Assembly (NCBI RefSeq): GCF_964355755.1
Contig: NC_092673.1
Coordinates: 35,847,648 to 35,907,647, forward strand
DNA length: 60,000 nt
Reading direction: 5' to 3'
From: Antedon mediterranea
Taxonomy: Eukaryota > Echinodermata > Crinoidea > Comatulida > Antedonidae
Each line of letters opens with the position of its first letter. The stretch's first letter is position 1. The notes under the pieces are model-generated. The model was not told the DNA's origin, did not search any database, and saw only the letters and a program-made list of their open reading frames with translations. Shown piece after piece: positions 27,401 to 32,712 of the stretch. Made by a program: the position numbers and the translations under genes.

Positions 27401-27911
27401 AGATTTATTACATGTTTTTATACACGAATATTCGAACCTTGACATGAACTCTGAGAAATCTCAGAAGAAAAACACAGGTGCGTGCTATTTGAAAATGTAG
27501 TTGAGCACTATTTGATTACTATGATTGGTCAGTTTAATACCAGGGCAATACACGTGCACACAGTAAGAACTCGGAACAAAAACAGGCATCTAATCAGTCT
27601 GTTTTTCTACAGAGAATTCACATATTTTCTACAAAATTGTATTCACACCATGTAAACCTGGTTAAGTTGTTACATTTTGCAGATGTGAAAATATGATTAA
27701 AATAATGCCCTCCTCCCAAAAAACATTTATCTTACTTGACCAAGGATGACTCTGGTGATGAATCGTCATCAATATCCAAGGAATCCATTCGTTTCCATGC
27801 CTCACTTTCTGCTTTAATCAAGCTAGGGAAGAGTGAGTCTGCAGACAGTAGAACTGAGCTACGGCCTCCATCGGTTGACGACGACCTCCATCTCGGTGAT
27901 GTTGCCATCAT
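330..27911 (-). CDS. Munc13/BAIAP3-like MUN-domain protein (27 exons, 3' end beyond window)
   Basis: Spliced gene read from 27911 down to 330; the exons sum to 4162 nt, about 1388 residues, with no stop, so the C-terminus lies outside the window. Exons 4-25 form a helical rod. MHD1-like sequence sits at residues about 962-1145 (SVVDMVCIVQRF, then MCVRINNIAALL, compare the Munc13 NN-containing helix). MHD2-like sequence sits at 1192-1303 (QPITEFLDNHM, FSHALWENIV, FMYHEGDGLDID, compare FFHAGGxGL of Munc13 proteins). Known family members prime vesicles through SNARE/syntaxin contacts; that role here is inference. No C2 domain was recognised in the visible part, unlike UNC13D and BAIAP3, although a second C2 could lie downstream of the window. 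A Ser/Glu-rich stretch of about 270 residues interrupts the rod, and the last two exons look DEP-like. Orthology to a particular UNC13 paralogue is not settled. Confidence 0.72.
555..705 (+). mobile_element. Retroelement 3' tail-like sequence
   Basis: Hydrophobic-coded T-rich stretch ending GGACCAAATAAATCTGAATC, similar in layout to the tail at 31100. No coding match. Confidence 0.25.
766..937 (-). CDS. MUN gene exon 26 (Ser-rich linker and DEP-like start)
   Basis: Acceptor ttatttag, donor gtaagatg. A Ser/Asp-rich start is followed by YRDLHAIRKCFSGHQLLHWI. This fits both the post-MHD2 helix of BAIAP3/UNC13D and the F-x-G-x-x-L-x-x-W-I signature of DEP domains. Leaves phase 1. Confidence 0.76.
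1122..1326. repeat. 51-bp tandem repeat, about 4 copies
   Basis: Unit begins GTAGAGGTAACCGAAATTGA; copies almost identical. In the intron between exons 25 and 26. Confidence 0.9.
1490..1600. repeat. 55-bp tandem duplication
   Basis: Two copies of a unit with AATGTGGTAAGTTTGTATCC and GATACTTGGGACTTGTCAAA. Confidence 0.85.
1715..1815 (+). mobile_element. Retroelement 3' tail
   Basis: AATGATAATAAATGATACTT followed by four TTGAC repeats, a tail typical of CR1/L2-like elements. Intronic. Confidence 0.35.
2051..2116 (-). CDS. MUN gene exon 25 (end of MHD2)
   Basis: Acceptor ttttccag, donor gtgagttg; HMIEFMYHEGDGLDIDVL aligns with the FFHAxGxGLxxxxL signature of Munc13-family MHD2. Confidence 0.8.
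2596..2679 (-). CDS. MUN gene exon 24
   Basis: Acceptor tttttag, donor gtgagtaa; 28 codons, LKSLDDKSDNHALLLLQALG. Confidence 0.78.
2821..3180 (-). mobile_element. tRNA-headed SINE at the exon 23 splice donor
   Basis: Read on the minus strand from 3181, the sequence starts GGTGAGTGGCCGAGCGG with an A-box (TGGCCGAGCGG) and a B-box (GGGTTCGAGGC) about 50 bases on. ACTCGCT after the B-box can pair with GGTGAGT as an acceptor stem. A body of about 270 bp and an A/T-rich tail follow. Related pieces occur near 23260-23370 and 49680-49740. The anticodon arm is not canonical, so this is a SINE head, not a working tRNA. Confidence 0.65.
3181..3366 (-). CDS. MUN gene exon 23 (start of MHD2)
   Basis: Acceptor actttag; 62 codons with QPITEFLDNHMIAFSNWL and FFEKFSHALWENIVQ, the best Munc13/BAIAP3 MHD2 match in the gene. 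The donor gtgagtgg is the first bases of a tRNA-headed SINE lying in the intron. Confidence 0.8.
3850..3932 (-). CDS. MUN gene exon 22
   Basis: Acceptor tttaacag, donor gtatgttt. Encodes ENLWHQCECHLQQVIEGQ then VKLLAHK; linker helix between MHD1 and MHD2. Confidence 0.77.
3978..4120. mobile_element. TA-flanked MITE copy 1
   Basis: Starts AAAGCTCTG and ends GATAGTGTAGACAAAG; inner part has the family core (ATATGGACATGATGATGTCA). Left end partly deleted. In the intron between exons 21 and 22. Confidence 0.75.
4381..4495 (-). CDS. MUN gene exon 21 (MHD1 core)
   Basis: Acceptor tgtgtag, donor gtaatatt. Encodes MCVRINNIAALLNLMPSF, matching the conserved C/NN/I helix at the end of MHD1. The acceptor region is tandemly copied in the upstream intron. 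Confidence 0.78.
4485..4720. repeat. About 97-bp tandem repeat copying the exon 21 acceptor
   Basis: ACATCTACACAAA (minus strand TTTGTGTAG then ATGT) occurs near 4492, 4590 and 4686, each followed by ACTTTAAAT and TTTTATTAGTTACAAAATG blocks. Confidence 0.75.
4779..4922 (-). CDS. MUN gene exon 20
   Basis: Acceptor aatacag, donor gtaatatt. Encodes VLDSITFNKKQGLIWGC and KYLSRDAEYVSDAFEPVT. Confidence 0.76.
5328..5482. mobile_element. TA-flanked MITE copy 2
   Basis: AAGCTCTGTCTATACGATC at the left, GTAGACAGAGCTT at the right, with the palindromic core between. Confidence 0.85.
5556..5654 (-). CDS. MUN gene exon 19
   Basis: Acceptor ttatcag, donor gtatgatg; TVTDCLQLYANNMLSIDL, compare the tyrosine/asparagine helix of MHD1 in Munc13 proteins. 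Confidence 0.78.
5928..7049 (-). CDS. MUN gene exon 18 (1122 bp, Ser/Glu-rich insert plus start of MHD1)
   Basis: Acceptor ttgttttag, donor gtgagtat; 374 codons in phase 0. Residues 671 to about 960 are Ser/Thr/Glu/Asp-rich with many SP/TP sites (SVGSPRR, RSLSPSE, TESPGLYPP) and little predicted order. From about 962 a hydrophobic helix begins (VVDMVCIVQRFAEFMQSL), interrupted by a Glu/Gly-rich loop, then ELAIKMYM runs into exon 19. The insert is far longer than the equivalent loop of Munc13-1 and is probably a phosphorylation-rich regulatory segment (inference). Confidence 0.82.
7625..7715 (-). mobile_element. tRNA-like SINE head (degenerate)
   Basis: Minus strand reads TCCGTGGCGCAGCCGTTGAA with an A-box-like TGGCGCAGCCG, and later GCAAGTTCAAGACCC, a weak B-box. 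It lies inside a larger insertion that splits a MITE. Confidence 0.4.
8161..8265. repeat. Near-perfect 105-bp hairpin
   Basis: Arms of about 49 bp (8161-8209 and 8217-8265) are inverse complements save for a few bases, around a short AT loop. Both carry CCTCGGG/CCGAGGG blocks. Confidence 0.8.
8404..8553 (-). CDS. MUN gene exon 17
   Basis: Acceptor atctacag, donor gtaccaaa. 50 codons, starting YKTLLLPKEGYPEIMNVN and then Ser/Thr-rich; opens the long disordered insert. Confidence 0.76.
8758..8863 (-). CDS. MUN gene exon 16
   Basis: Acceptor ttttttag, donor gtaagtaa. Encodes WRHQFHSQAKLWLDVLRQHV, resembling the Munc13 segment just before MHD1 (W, then a basic helix ending in a short D-rich turn). 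Confidence 0.76.
8964..9145. mobile_element. Foldback MITE (TAAGGTTTATCGCAAATAGC ends), copy 1
   Basis: Left TAAGGTTTATCGCAAATAGC and right inverse GCTATTTGCGATAAAACTTA. The inner part is also largely palindromic (TTTGGGAGCAAACATCAC). A second copy lies at 55371. Confidence 0.75.
9320..9408 (-). CDS. MUN gene exon 15
   Basis: Acceptor tttttcag, donor gtaaatat. Encodes NEIDLMML and LAYRLNQLDIKWKQYIPI. Confidence 0.76.
9516..10102. mobile_element. TTAA-flanked non-autonomous element, copy A
   Basis: Ends TTAAAGGCCAGGTGCGGGCA and TGCCTGTACCTGAGCTTTAA are inverse of each other and TTAA lies at both ends, as for piggyBac-like elements. The interior matches 25370-25973 almost base for base. Confidence 0.75.
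10215..10250. mobile_element. TA-flanked MITE core fragment (13)
   Basis: ATGGTAGTGATATGACCATA only, without termini. Confidence 0.35.
10364..10457 (-). CDS. MUN gene exon 14
   Basis: Acceptor atacaatag, donor gtaattga. Encodes FFDLTALAAREFYNLLMQDV and CALCEQCLKLE. Its first bases and acceptor are copied twice more in the upstream intron (see the 104-bp repeat). Confidence 0.75.
10437..10745. repeat. 104-bp tandem triplication spanning the exon 14 acceptor
   Basis: CGCAGTCAAATCAAAGAATC begins at 10439, 10543 and 10647. The first is the true exon 14 border and the other two lie in the intron. Confidence 0.9.
10831..10904 (-). CDS. MUN gene exon 13
   Basis: Acceptor tatttcag, donor gtgagaat. 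Encodes MNLLLLNIRNEVDHFQVHYQ; leaves phase 2. Confidence 0.75.
11055..11995. repeat. 52-bp minisatellite, 18 copies
   Basis: Unit begins GCATTAGGAGTAGATCACTG and ends AATACGCCTGTAA; copies are nearly identical (only C/T at one site recurs). In the intron between exons 12 and 13. Confidence 0.95.
12007..12159. mobile_element. TA-flanked MITE copy 4
   Basis: AAACTCTGTCTACGCTGTC at the left and GTAGACAGAGCTT at the right. It sits between the 52-bp minisatellite and exon 12. Confidence 0.85.
12179..12271 (-). CDS. MUN gene exon 12
   Basis: Acceptor ttttcag, donor gtaagagc; 31 codons, DSVSLAYERYKLIGTTELK. A TA-flanked MITE sits a few bases beyond the donor. Confidence 0.75.
12401..12526. repeat. 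63-bp tandem duplication
   Basis: Two copies of GTCACCATAACATGATATGT ... TAGCGTACAGGTGA differing at one base. Confidence 0.85.
12595..12695 (-). CDS. MUN gene exon 11
   Basis: Acceptor ttttgtag, donor gtatcaac. Encodes ESLINLLAKVVELKTYL and SSLEYYLQKYMK. Confidence 0.75.
13080..13185 (-). CDS. MUN gene exon 10
   Basis: Acceptor tcttctag, donor gtatgttg. Encodes YEVLYKAACKLHDHC and CFTRLQRLFSDHNPT; leaves phase 1. Confidence 0.75.
13287..13415. mobile_element. TA-flanked MITE copy 5
   Basis: Intact ends (AAGCTCTGTCTACACTATC and its inverse) with TA on both sides; internal deletion relative to full copies. Confidence 0.88.
13765..13873 (-). CDS. MUN gene exon 9
   Basis: Acceptor ctttatag, donor gtatttct. 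Encodes EVWYLNHMTHVVGIVVEM and ISQIRTRMLIVRKE. Confidence 0.75.
14002..14167. mobile_element. TA-flanked MITE copy 6
   Basis: AAGTTCTGTCTACAATATC to GTAGACAGAGCTT, TA on both sides; inner tggtagtgatatg partly duplicated. Confidence 0.88.
14556..14599 (-). CDS. MUN gene exon 8 (44 bp)
   Basis: Acceptor tttttag, donor gtaagtga; encodes GDVYRKAVYLEYLA, continuing the helix of exon 7. Phase 0 in, phase 2 out. Confidence 0.72.
14986..15082 (-). CDS. MUN gene exon 7
   Basis: Acceptor atatgcag, donor gtaagtag. Encodes GGWILSSSSRRLLKEFGL then RYGV; amphipathic helix. The phase joins exon 6 (AG+A) and exon 8 (phase 0). Confidence 0.78.
15323..15492 (-). CDS. MUN gene exon 6
   Basis: Acceptor ttttcag, donor gtatgatt. 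Encodes YDLWQQQERRTVIKLYSKFW and MYWASTHEEYKDLMIQ. Its acceptor lies about 50 bp from the start of a 53-bp-unit minisatellite in the preceding intron. Confidence 0.78.
15537..16407. repeat. 53-bp minisatellite, about 15 copies
   Basis: Unit GGAGGGACACCCCTGGAACA then GAGACACTGTCTTGTTAAAT and GCACAATACAAAA. Starts about 45 bp upstream of the exon 6 acceptor. The first copies are shortened (18-bp subunits). Confidence 0.95.
16420..16569. mobile_element. TA-flanked MITE copy 7
   Basis: AAGCTCTGTCTACACTATC to GGACAGACCTT with TA on both sides. It abuts the end of the 53-bp minisatellite. Confidence 0.86.
16807..16887 (-). CDS. MUN gene exon 5
   Basis: Acceptor ctctttag, donor gtaaattg; 27 codons encoding ILIDELVSRLRLLENNK. 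Phase 0 at both ends. Confidence 0.75.
16925..17072. repeat. 24-bp tandem repeat, about 6 copies
   Basis: Unit GAGTGAAATATCATCAACATA with minor variants, just upstream of exon 5. Confidence 0.85.
17263..17577 (-). CDS. MUN gene exon 4 (105 codons)
   Basis: Acceptor tttgcag, donor gtaggatt, phase 0 at both ends. Begins EFSVYKRALLCAQFPVLG, then a Ser/Thr/Asp-rich linker, then TLCVVVRQAFNLSEERHL, which opens the helical rod. Confidence 0.75.
18269..18398. mobile_element. Small MITE with GGGGCGGATCCAG ends
   Basis: Left CAGGGGCGGATCCAG and right CTGGATCCGCCTCT are inverse complements. It lies directly against the left end of the fold-back element. Confidence 0.55.
18530..19450. repeat. Left-arm array of about 155-bp units with ATGGCGG motifs
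   Basis: Seven starts of GGCGGCCATNTTGGATTTCA type (near 18533, 18684, 18842, 18990, 19147, 19301, 19430) separated by CAGGTATATCTCTGCTAAA and GGTCACCAAACATATTGGTA. Two adjacent units are duplicated as a 306-bp pair. Confidence 0.85.
19440..20449 (-). pseudogene. Same transposon-associated protein, left inverted copy (broken)
   Basis: Reading on the minus strand from 20449: DNKSELF-type start with stops, then CNIEEADERMFVHVKHAAK, ILVKTVDSDVVVISLSTF, ELWIEFGVGKNLKYISIH, SAAYLFFHSFSSCDTTSS, YLEQFVVTM, and DPANWGWRKDGNKFSPVWSS. A deletion just before the Cys-rich tail shifts the frame and the tail is cut short. It keeps the TVDSD acidic block lost in the right copy. Confidence 0.7.
20444..21643 (+). 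pseudogene. Transposon-associated PIN-like/Cys-rich protein, right copy (broken)
   Basis: Reading + through the spacer and right arm: VLDGPAIINMFRPNDSKTFI, then FDRYFNDSLKSGTRSNR, then CNIEEADERMFVHVK (EEAD-R block), ELRIEFGVGKHLKYIP, SAAYLFFHTISGCDRTSS, ALREHVKRK, and a Cys-rich tail (RCGHTDCDLGCCKCRKSDLR then CTELCGCQGKC) before TAA. This order (DSLK-TR, EEADxR, TVDxD, FHxxxGCDTTS, WG, Cys-rich end) is a protein type found in many copies in invertebrate genomes and is presumed transposon-borne. A 4-bp deletion near 20856 and in-frame stops break it. Confidence 0.7.
21715..22325. repeat. Right-arm array of about 155-bp units (inverse of left)
   Basis: Five units with CCGCCATTTTGAAATCCAAA and ATGGCCGCCATG near 21721, 21855, 22012, 22165 and 22310; inverse to the left array but with fewer units. 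Confidence 0.85.
22700..22965. repeat. About 50-bp tandem repeat, 5 copies
   Basis: Unit AATACAAGATACAGATTGCT then AATATACTTGAAGGCTAAT and AATAATATAA. Confidence 0.9.
23256..23372 (-). mobile_element. Fragment of the same SINE body
   Basis: Shares the segment with catctttcgaga, tacaccccgg-like and tactagtatacacacagcc sequence with the body at 2940-3005. A run of 22 G (23297-23318) interrupts it. Confidence 0.45.
23428..23519. repeat. 13-bp tandem repeat, about 7 copies
   Basis: Unit GGGTCACCCTCTA, next to exon 3 in the intron that follows it. Confidence 0.9.
23622..23778 (-). CDS. MUN gene exon 3
   Basis: Acceptor aatttcag. Encodes MNLPGKNANAYSKIRV and DGRDSGIEDGTISGIDSD, a polar and probably disordered segment. 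The donor gtctgtac is weak but gives the phase 0 that exon 4 needs; a stop follows in the intron. Confidence 0.6.
23811..24281. mobile_element. TA-flanked MITE copy 8 with internal tandem expansion
   Basis: Left end AAGCTTTGTCTACACTTTC. The right half (CATATGGGCACATCATATTG to TTTGATAGTGTGTTTATAAT) is repeated about five times in units of roughly 80-86 bp, and the normal right terminus is lost. Confidence 0.75.
24536..24686. mobile_element. TA-flanked MITE copy 9
   Basis: AAGCTCTGTCTACACTACC to CTAGACAAAGCTT; about 100 bp from exon 2. Confidence 0.82.
24791..24838 (-). CDS. MUN gene exon 2 (48 bp)
   Basis: Acceptor cttattag, donor gtaagtac; encodes HGNSVQSIHSYFKNL. Phase 2 in and phase 2 out, joining its neighbours cleanly. 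Confidence 0.65.
25370..25973. mobile_element. TTAA-flanked non-autonomous element, copy B
   Basis: Same sequence as 9516-10102 with small indels. The left TTAA is lost (preceded by GATACG), the right one kept. Confidence 0.75.
26127..27181. mobile_element. piggyBac-like non-autonomous element
   Basis: Flanked by TTAA (26123-26126 and 27182-27185) with terminal CACTTTGACTGCCA at both ends in inverse orientation. Near the right end the subterminal block aaacgaagatcttcgt plus ggcagtcaa is repeated twice. It carries no transposase frame. Confidence 0.75.
27337..27706. mobile_element. MITE with about 50-bp inverted repeats next to exon 1
   Basis: Left TTCACCTGCATAAATTGTT... and right inverse AACTTAACCAGGTTT/TTTTCACATCTGCAAAATG are related over about 50 bp. 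It ends about 30 bp from the exon 1 donor. Confidence 0.55.
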
Positions 27912-27936
27912 CGGAGGATTGTCACGGTATTCCCAT
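27736..27936 (-). CDS. MUN gene exon 1 (first coding exon, start uncertain)
   Basis: Acceptor ttttcag before 27936 and donor gtaagata after 27736. The open frame contains an ATG ATG pair, the first ending at 27911, chosen as the start. Reading continues through ATSPRWRSSS and AESEAWKRMDSLDIDDDSS. The exon leaves phase 2, which matches exon 2. The acceptor implies at least one upstream exon, probably non-coding; a candidate lies at about 28992-29055. Confidence 0.6.
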
Positions 27937-28991
27937 CTGAAAACAAATATGACCGTATTTACAACTTTTGATTTAAAAATTCATATCTTTCATTCAAAAA
28001 GGATTTTTTCTTCCATAAAAATCGCTTGAAATTCACTCCAAAATCTCAAATAAAATTCACCTACGGTCAATATTCCAAAATTAAAGTCTAAAGTACATTT
28101 GATTGTTATCAAATTTTAGGTAGCCTAGGCCTACGTTCTACTACTCAAGGCCTCGGTTATTCATTGTTTCTTATCTGAACGTTATCAGCAGTCACATCTC
28201 ATCGTCGGTCGTATCGAGGCGCGTGACACCGGGGATCGAGAAAGAAAATACGCGGAGCAGACATCCATCCGCTGCTAGCTCTAAACACCTACCTCCTTCC
28301 TAGCCTAGCCTGCCCACCCAGCATAGGCTAAACAAAATCTGCACTTTTACACGTATATATACACTTTATGTTAAAGAAAAAAAAACATCAGAACTTACCA
28401 TTATTTATAGAATACGAGGAACTTAACATTTTCCCTGCAGACTCGTATTATATAACGAAATTACATTGCGACAACCAAGGTTGGCAGAGGGGTAAAGTCC
28501 CTGCTCAATATACAGTGGTGTACCACATTAATTATTTGTGTTGTTTACAAAGTGGGTTAAACCAATATTTTAGTCGACAACAGAGAATGTATTGTTTGTT
28601 CATAATCCTAATTTTAACCTCAACACCCGCATCAACATCAAAAGCATTTATTATTTTGCTAATAAATTAATTTATAGTTTTTAAATATGTCATATCACTA
28701 TAAAAATAAATTCAATAAGTGAGTAAAATGCTTTTAATTTGTATTATATAATCCCTATAAAAGAAATGAATTAGTCCAAACGATGACCGAACTTTAAATC
28801 CCAGATTATGGGGAAAACCTGATATTAAAGAACTATAGACCATTCAAGAACAGACACTAGTTTCTTACACAGATTAAAACTTTTGATTTTAACACTTTAA
28901 AAATCGTAAGGTTTTAAAAATGAGATTTTATTGTTACCGTGTTAGGTCTATGATTTTTGGGGGGTTTTTCGGTTTTTTTTTTTCATTTTGT

Positions 28992-29055
28992 TTGTCAAAT
29001 GCTTACCATTTACTCCATGCTATTACATCCTCGATTTTTCTCACAAATGCTAATT
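28992..29055 (-). other. Candidate 5' leader exon or uORF of the MUN gene
   Basis: On the minus strand an ATG opens a short frame (MNKLAFVRKIEDVIAWSK) ending at a good donor, gtaagcat. Joined to exon 1 in GT-AG fashion, the frame meets TGA at once, so this would be an upstream ORF in the 5' leader rather than the N-terminus. It could also be chance. Confidence 0.3.
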
Positions 29056-30041
29056 TATTCATTGTGTAGGCCTAGCCATTTCCTTCGCGTAATAGGGATA
29101 TACCCGCAACAACCAAACATTATGCAATTGTTGTGACGCGCGCCTACACTTGGTAAAAGCTAACCTTGCAAACATATTTCAAAATCAATTTATTTGTATT
29201 TTTGACGTGGATTTGTCAATTCGGAATTTTAATTAAATTAAACGTTTGTTTTCTACAAAAAGTAATAGATCTGAACGAGGCAAAACACTAAATAATAACA
29301 ATGTCTAGATAATTATATTTAAATAAATAAATAACTTATAAATTCATATTCTTTGTTATTGAAAGAAATGCATTGTAATTTACTATTAATCTGATTTATT
29401 TAGATTTATTATACACATTTATTTTGGGGTAACATTTAAAGTTTAAAATTTAACTAAATATTTTATGAGTAAAATAAACATGCTTACCCTTGCTGCCAAT
29501 GAATTATTTCCTCATATCGGACAGTTTTCCGTCCACGGCGACGACGTTTTCCGATCAAATCCGGAGTGGGTGAAGCATACTCGGAATAAAACATGTTTTT
29601 TTATATATATATTTCGGCTTGTTTACAGCCTACCTTTGCTCCACTAAGTCGTACATGCGAATGTACCTGATGTGTGTGTGTGTGTGTTGTTTCAGTATGG
29701 TATTTCGTCCTACCATCATTTCGATTATGTTGGTATATCGTCTACCAGCTTCTTTCAAAATTAGCTATTGTATTAATTACCTTCCAATCACAGCCCAATA
29801 TAATCTTGATAACAATATTTTGAATAACAATCGCAATTATTCATGAATCCGGTTTAAAACACCGTTTATTTTAATGTAGACATCTTCCATTACAAGACAA
29901 ATATTTGATACAAATACATTTTATACATTTTACAATATTACGCTTAAACTTTCTTTGCATAGATAATGACTCATATTACAATATACGCATGATTATTAAA
30001 AGGATACACTTAATTAATTATTATTAAATGTATTCATCGCC

Positions 30042-30730
30042 GATTCATCGTCATCGTCATTGCCATCTTACCATCATAATGCATCACTTTCATCGTCGTC
30101 ATTATTATTATCATAATGCATCATTGTCATCGTCATCATTATCATCATAATGCATCATAGTCATCGTCATTATCATCATAATGCATCATTGTCATCGTCG
30201 TCATTATCATCATAATTCATCATTGTCATCGTCGTCATTATTATCATCATAATGCATCATTGTCATCGTCGTCATTATTATCACAATAATTCATCATTGT
30301 CATCGTCGTCATTATTATCATAATAATGCATCATTGTCATCGTCGTCATTATTATCACAATAATTCATCATTGTCATCGTCGTCATTATCATCATAATGC
30401 ATCATTGTCATCGTCGTCATTATTATCATCATAATTCATCATTGTCATCGTCGTCATTATCATCATAATTCATCATTGTCATCGTCGTCATCATAATTCA
30501 TCATTGTCATCATAATACATCATTGTCATTGTCGTCATTATTATCATCATAATGCATCATTGTCATCGTCGTCATTATTATCATCATAATGCATCATTGT
30601 CATCGTCGTCATTATTATCATCATAATGCATCATTGTTATCGTCATCATTGTCATCATAATGCATCATTGTCCTCGTCATCATTGTTATCATCATCGTCG
30701 TCATCATTATCAGCATCATCATAATATTTT
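30042..30730. repeat. ATC/ATT-rich imperfect array
   Basis: About 690 bp built from TCATCGTCGTCATTATTATC and ATAATGCATCATTG blocks, upstream of the MUN gene. Confidence 0.9.
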
Positions 30731-30808
30731 GTAGAATATGCTGTTGCTTATCATTAGCTATTAAAAACTCTCCTTCACTCTTACCCCAATTCTAGCTCAT
30801 ACTTCTAC

Positions 30809-31130
30809 TTGCATTTATTAAATAGCTATTTAGAACATGTAAAAAAGATAACATGCAAAGCAACAACTTCTCTATTTGTAATATTGTTTTTATTAATGCA
30901 TAGCCACCATAATCATGTAAAAATGTGTACATTTGTGGATTGTGTCAATTATGGTATTTGTTATAGTGCCATTTATCACAATGAACTTGATACTTTATTC
31001 AATATGTCCATTTTGATTTTATTTTGTTATGGACTGTGTTAATTGTACATCATTGTGTTTCACATATTTATTATATTGTAATCTACAGTTTTTCTATGTT
31101 TCTCCTTCTAAGGGAGATGAATAAATTTGA
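30809..31130 (+). mobile_element. Retroelement 3' tail-like sequence
   Basis: Ends CTAAGGGAGATGAATAAATT TGATTTG, as many CR1-like tails do. No reverse-transcriptase block visible. Confidence 0.3.
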
Positions 31131-31355
31131 TTTGTTTTGTTTGCTGTAACAAAGTTTAATAATAATAAATAGCAATTAAGATAAAAACAGTTAAAACTAC
31201 AGTATATATTATTGCTTATATCAAAGCTGTTCGAAATGTTTTTTCTTCAAACCGAGTTCCTTAATTATTCCTATCCATTTGTTTGATTTGAAGAAAATTA
31301 TTTTTTTGTAAACATCATTTCAAGATTCTATATAAAAATACAATAATATGCATAT

Positions 31356-32399
31356 CAGGGCCGTAGCCAGGATCTGTCAAGGGGGGGTTCGGACACTAAA
31401 TATTTGGGTCACCCCCCCCCCCCCCTCACCCAGCCTGGTGCGAAGCGAATTTTGTTAATTGACACCCCTAGATGGCCGGAAAAGCATGCTATATAACCAA
31501 TGAGCAAAAAGATCATACTTTTTTTCTCCTCCTCAAACACGTCGATAATTTAAATGACGATAACTATTTGTTGCCGTATGTTAGATGCGCGTGCTCTGTG
31601 CGGAACCGCCGATTGTTTGATCAATTACTACGTATTTTGTTTTGTGTTCAAGTTCAATGCGAACGTATATCTAGGAGCAGCTCCGAAAAAAGCACACTGG
31701 GTGAAGGCAAATGCTATTTGCTAGCTTTATCTATAATATTTATTTACAGCAATTTGTTGAGGAATATAAATATGTAAATAGGTGATATTGATACATTTTA
31801 GTACGTATCGGCTGGTGGTCTAGAAAAAAATAATCGGATGCCATAATGTGAACTACGTCAGTACTTGATACCATAGATATTATAGTGTAAAATATTAATA
31901 TTCACTATAATCCTCTATGATACATTATACTTCATAGTCACACATAAATACTGATGTACGTCGGAAGGCTATACTTTATGCATGCTGTCTGACTGCCAGT
32001 GATCTAAACAATTATAGGTACGCAGTTGTCTGGCGGTGTCCTTTGTACGAATCGTTCGTGCGCCAGCTCGCTATGAGACGCGTCAATATCATGTTACATG
32101 CAGGGACCAAACATTTATTTTTCAGGTTAAAGTCGGCAATTCATTTGCAGCTTTTAGAAATTTACAGACACGTATCACTAGTTGACGCTCATACAGAGAA
32201 GAAGGTTCACGAACAAGTTTACGAATTTTTCAATTTACAAACAACTTTTTGTACTGTGGGGCACGTATTTGGAGGATTTTTGGAGATGAGGGTGAGGTAT
32301 TGGGCATGTCGGGGATGGGGGTTCGCAGTTGGTTAAGGGGGGTTCGCTGTAAAGGGGGGTTCGCCCGAACCATAAAAACCCCCCCTGGCTACGGGCCTG
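31356..32399. mobile_element. hAT-like non-autonomous element downstream of HPS1
   Basis: CAGGGCCGTAGCCAGG at the left; CCTGGCTACGGGCCTG at the right; CATAT follows and precedes it. G- and C-runs flank the subterminal parts. No transposase recognised; the frame at 31472-31777 has no known similarity. Confidence 0.65.
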
Positions 32400-32443
32400 C
32401 ATATTGTACACATACAATTTTTGTCATATAAAATATTTTGAAA

Positions 32444-32449
32444 TTTATT
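32444..32449 (-). terminator. HPS1 polyadenylation signal
   Basis: AATAAA on the minus strand about 90 bases after the HPS1 stop. A hAT-like element ends about 45 bp further on, so the 3' UTR is probably short. Confidence 0.55.
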
Positions 32450-32537
32450 TACTATGAAACCCATACATATAACCGCCAAGTGGATGCACTATGAAACCTA
32501 GCCCTCCCCTCCTCCTCCCCTTCATTTGCAACACTCA

Positions 32538-32712
32538 TCATAATAATGATATGGGTTTCTGGATATCACCTGTCTCCCATAACCAGAGTGCTAGCTTCTG
32601 ACTCTGAGCAAGTACAAACTGTATAGGTACAACTGCCAAGTGGATGCACATGAGTTCATAGCATTGTACTAGTCCTGGGGTAAGACTTGGAAAGCAGCTT
32701 TGCACCAAATTC
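32538..32712 (-). CDS. HPS1: HPS1 exon 14 (C-terminus and stop)
   Basis: Acceptor ttctag; encodes CYELMCIHLAVVPIQFVLAQ and SQKLALWLWETGDIQKPISL, then TGA at 32540-32538. It matches the end of vertebrate HPS1 (LHLSVIPTDLL then LxRRLWE). Confidence 0.94.

Larger units (their letters stand above)
27937..32537. other. Intergenic region between the MUN gene and HPS1
   Basis: No conserved coding sequence. It holds a possible leader exon (28992-29055), an ATC/ATT-rich repeat array (30042-30730), an apparent retroelement tail (about 30809-31130), a hAT-like element (31356-32399) and the HPS1 3' UTR. The MUN gene promoter should lie here, perhaps near the more GC-rich patch 28180-28330, but no core motif could be fixed. 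Confidence 0.6.

Noticed and set aside
27736-28029. Plus-strand frame of 97 codons
   Set aside because: Antisense shadow of MUN gene exon 1, which has proper splice sites and phase on the minus strand.
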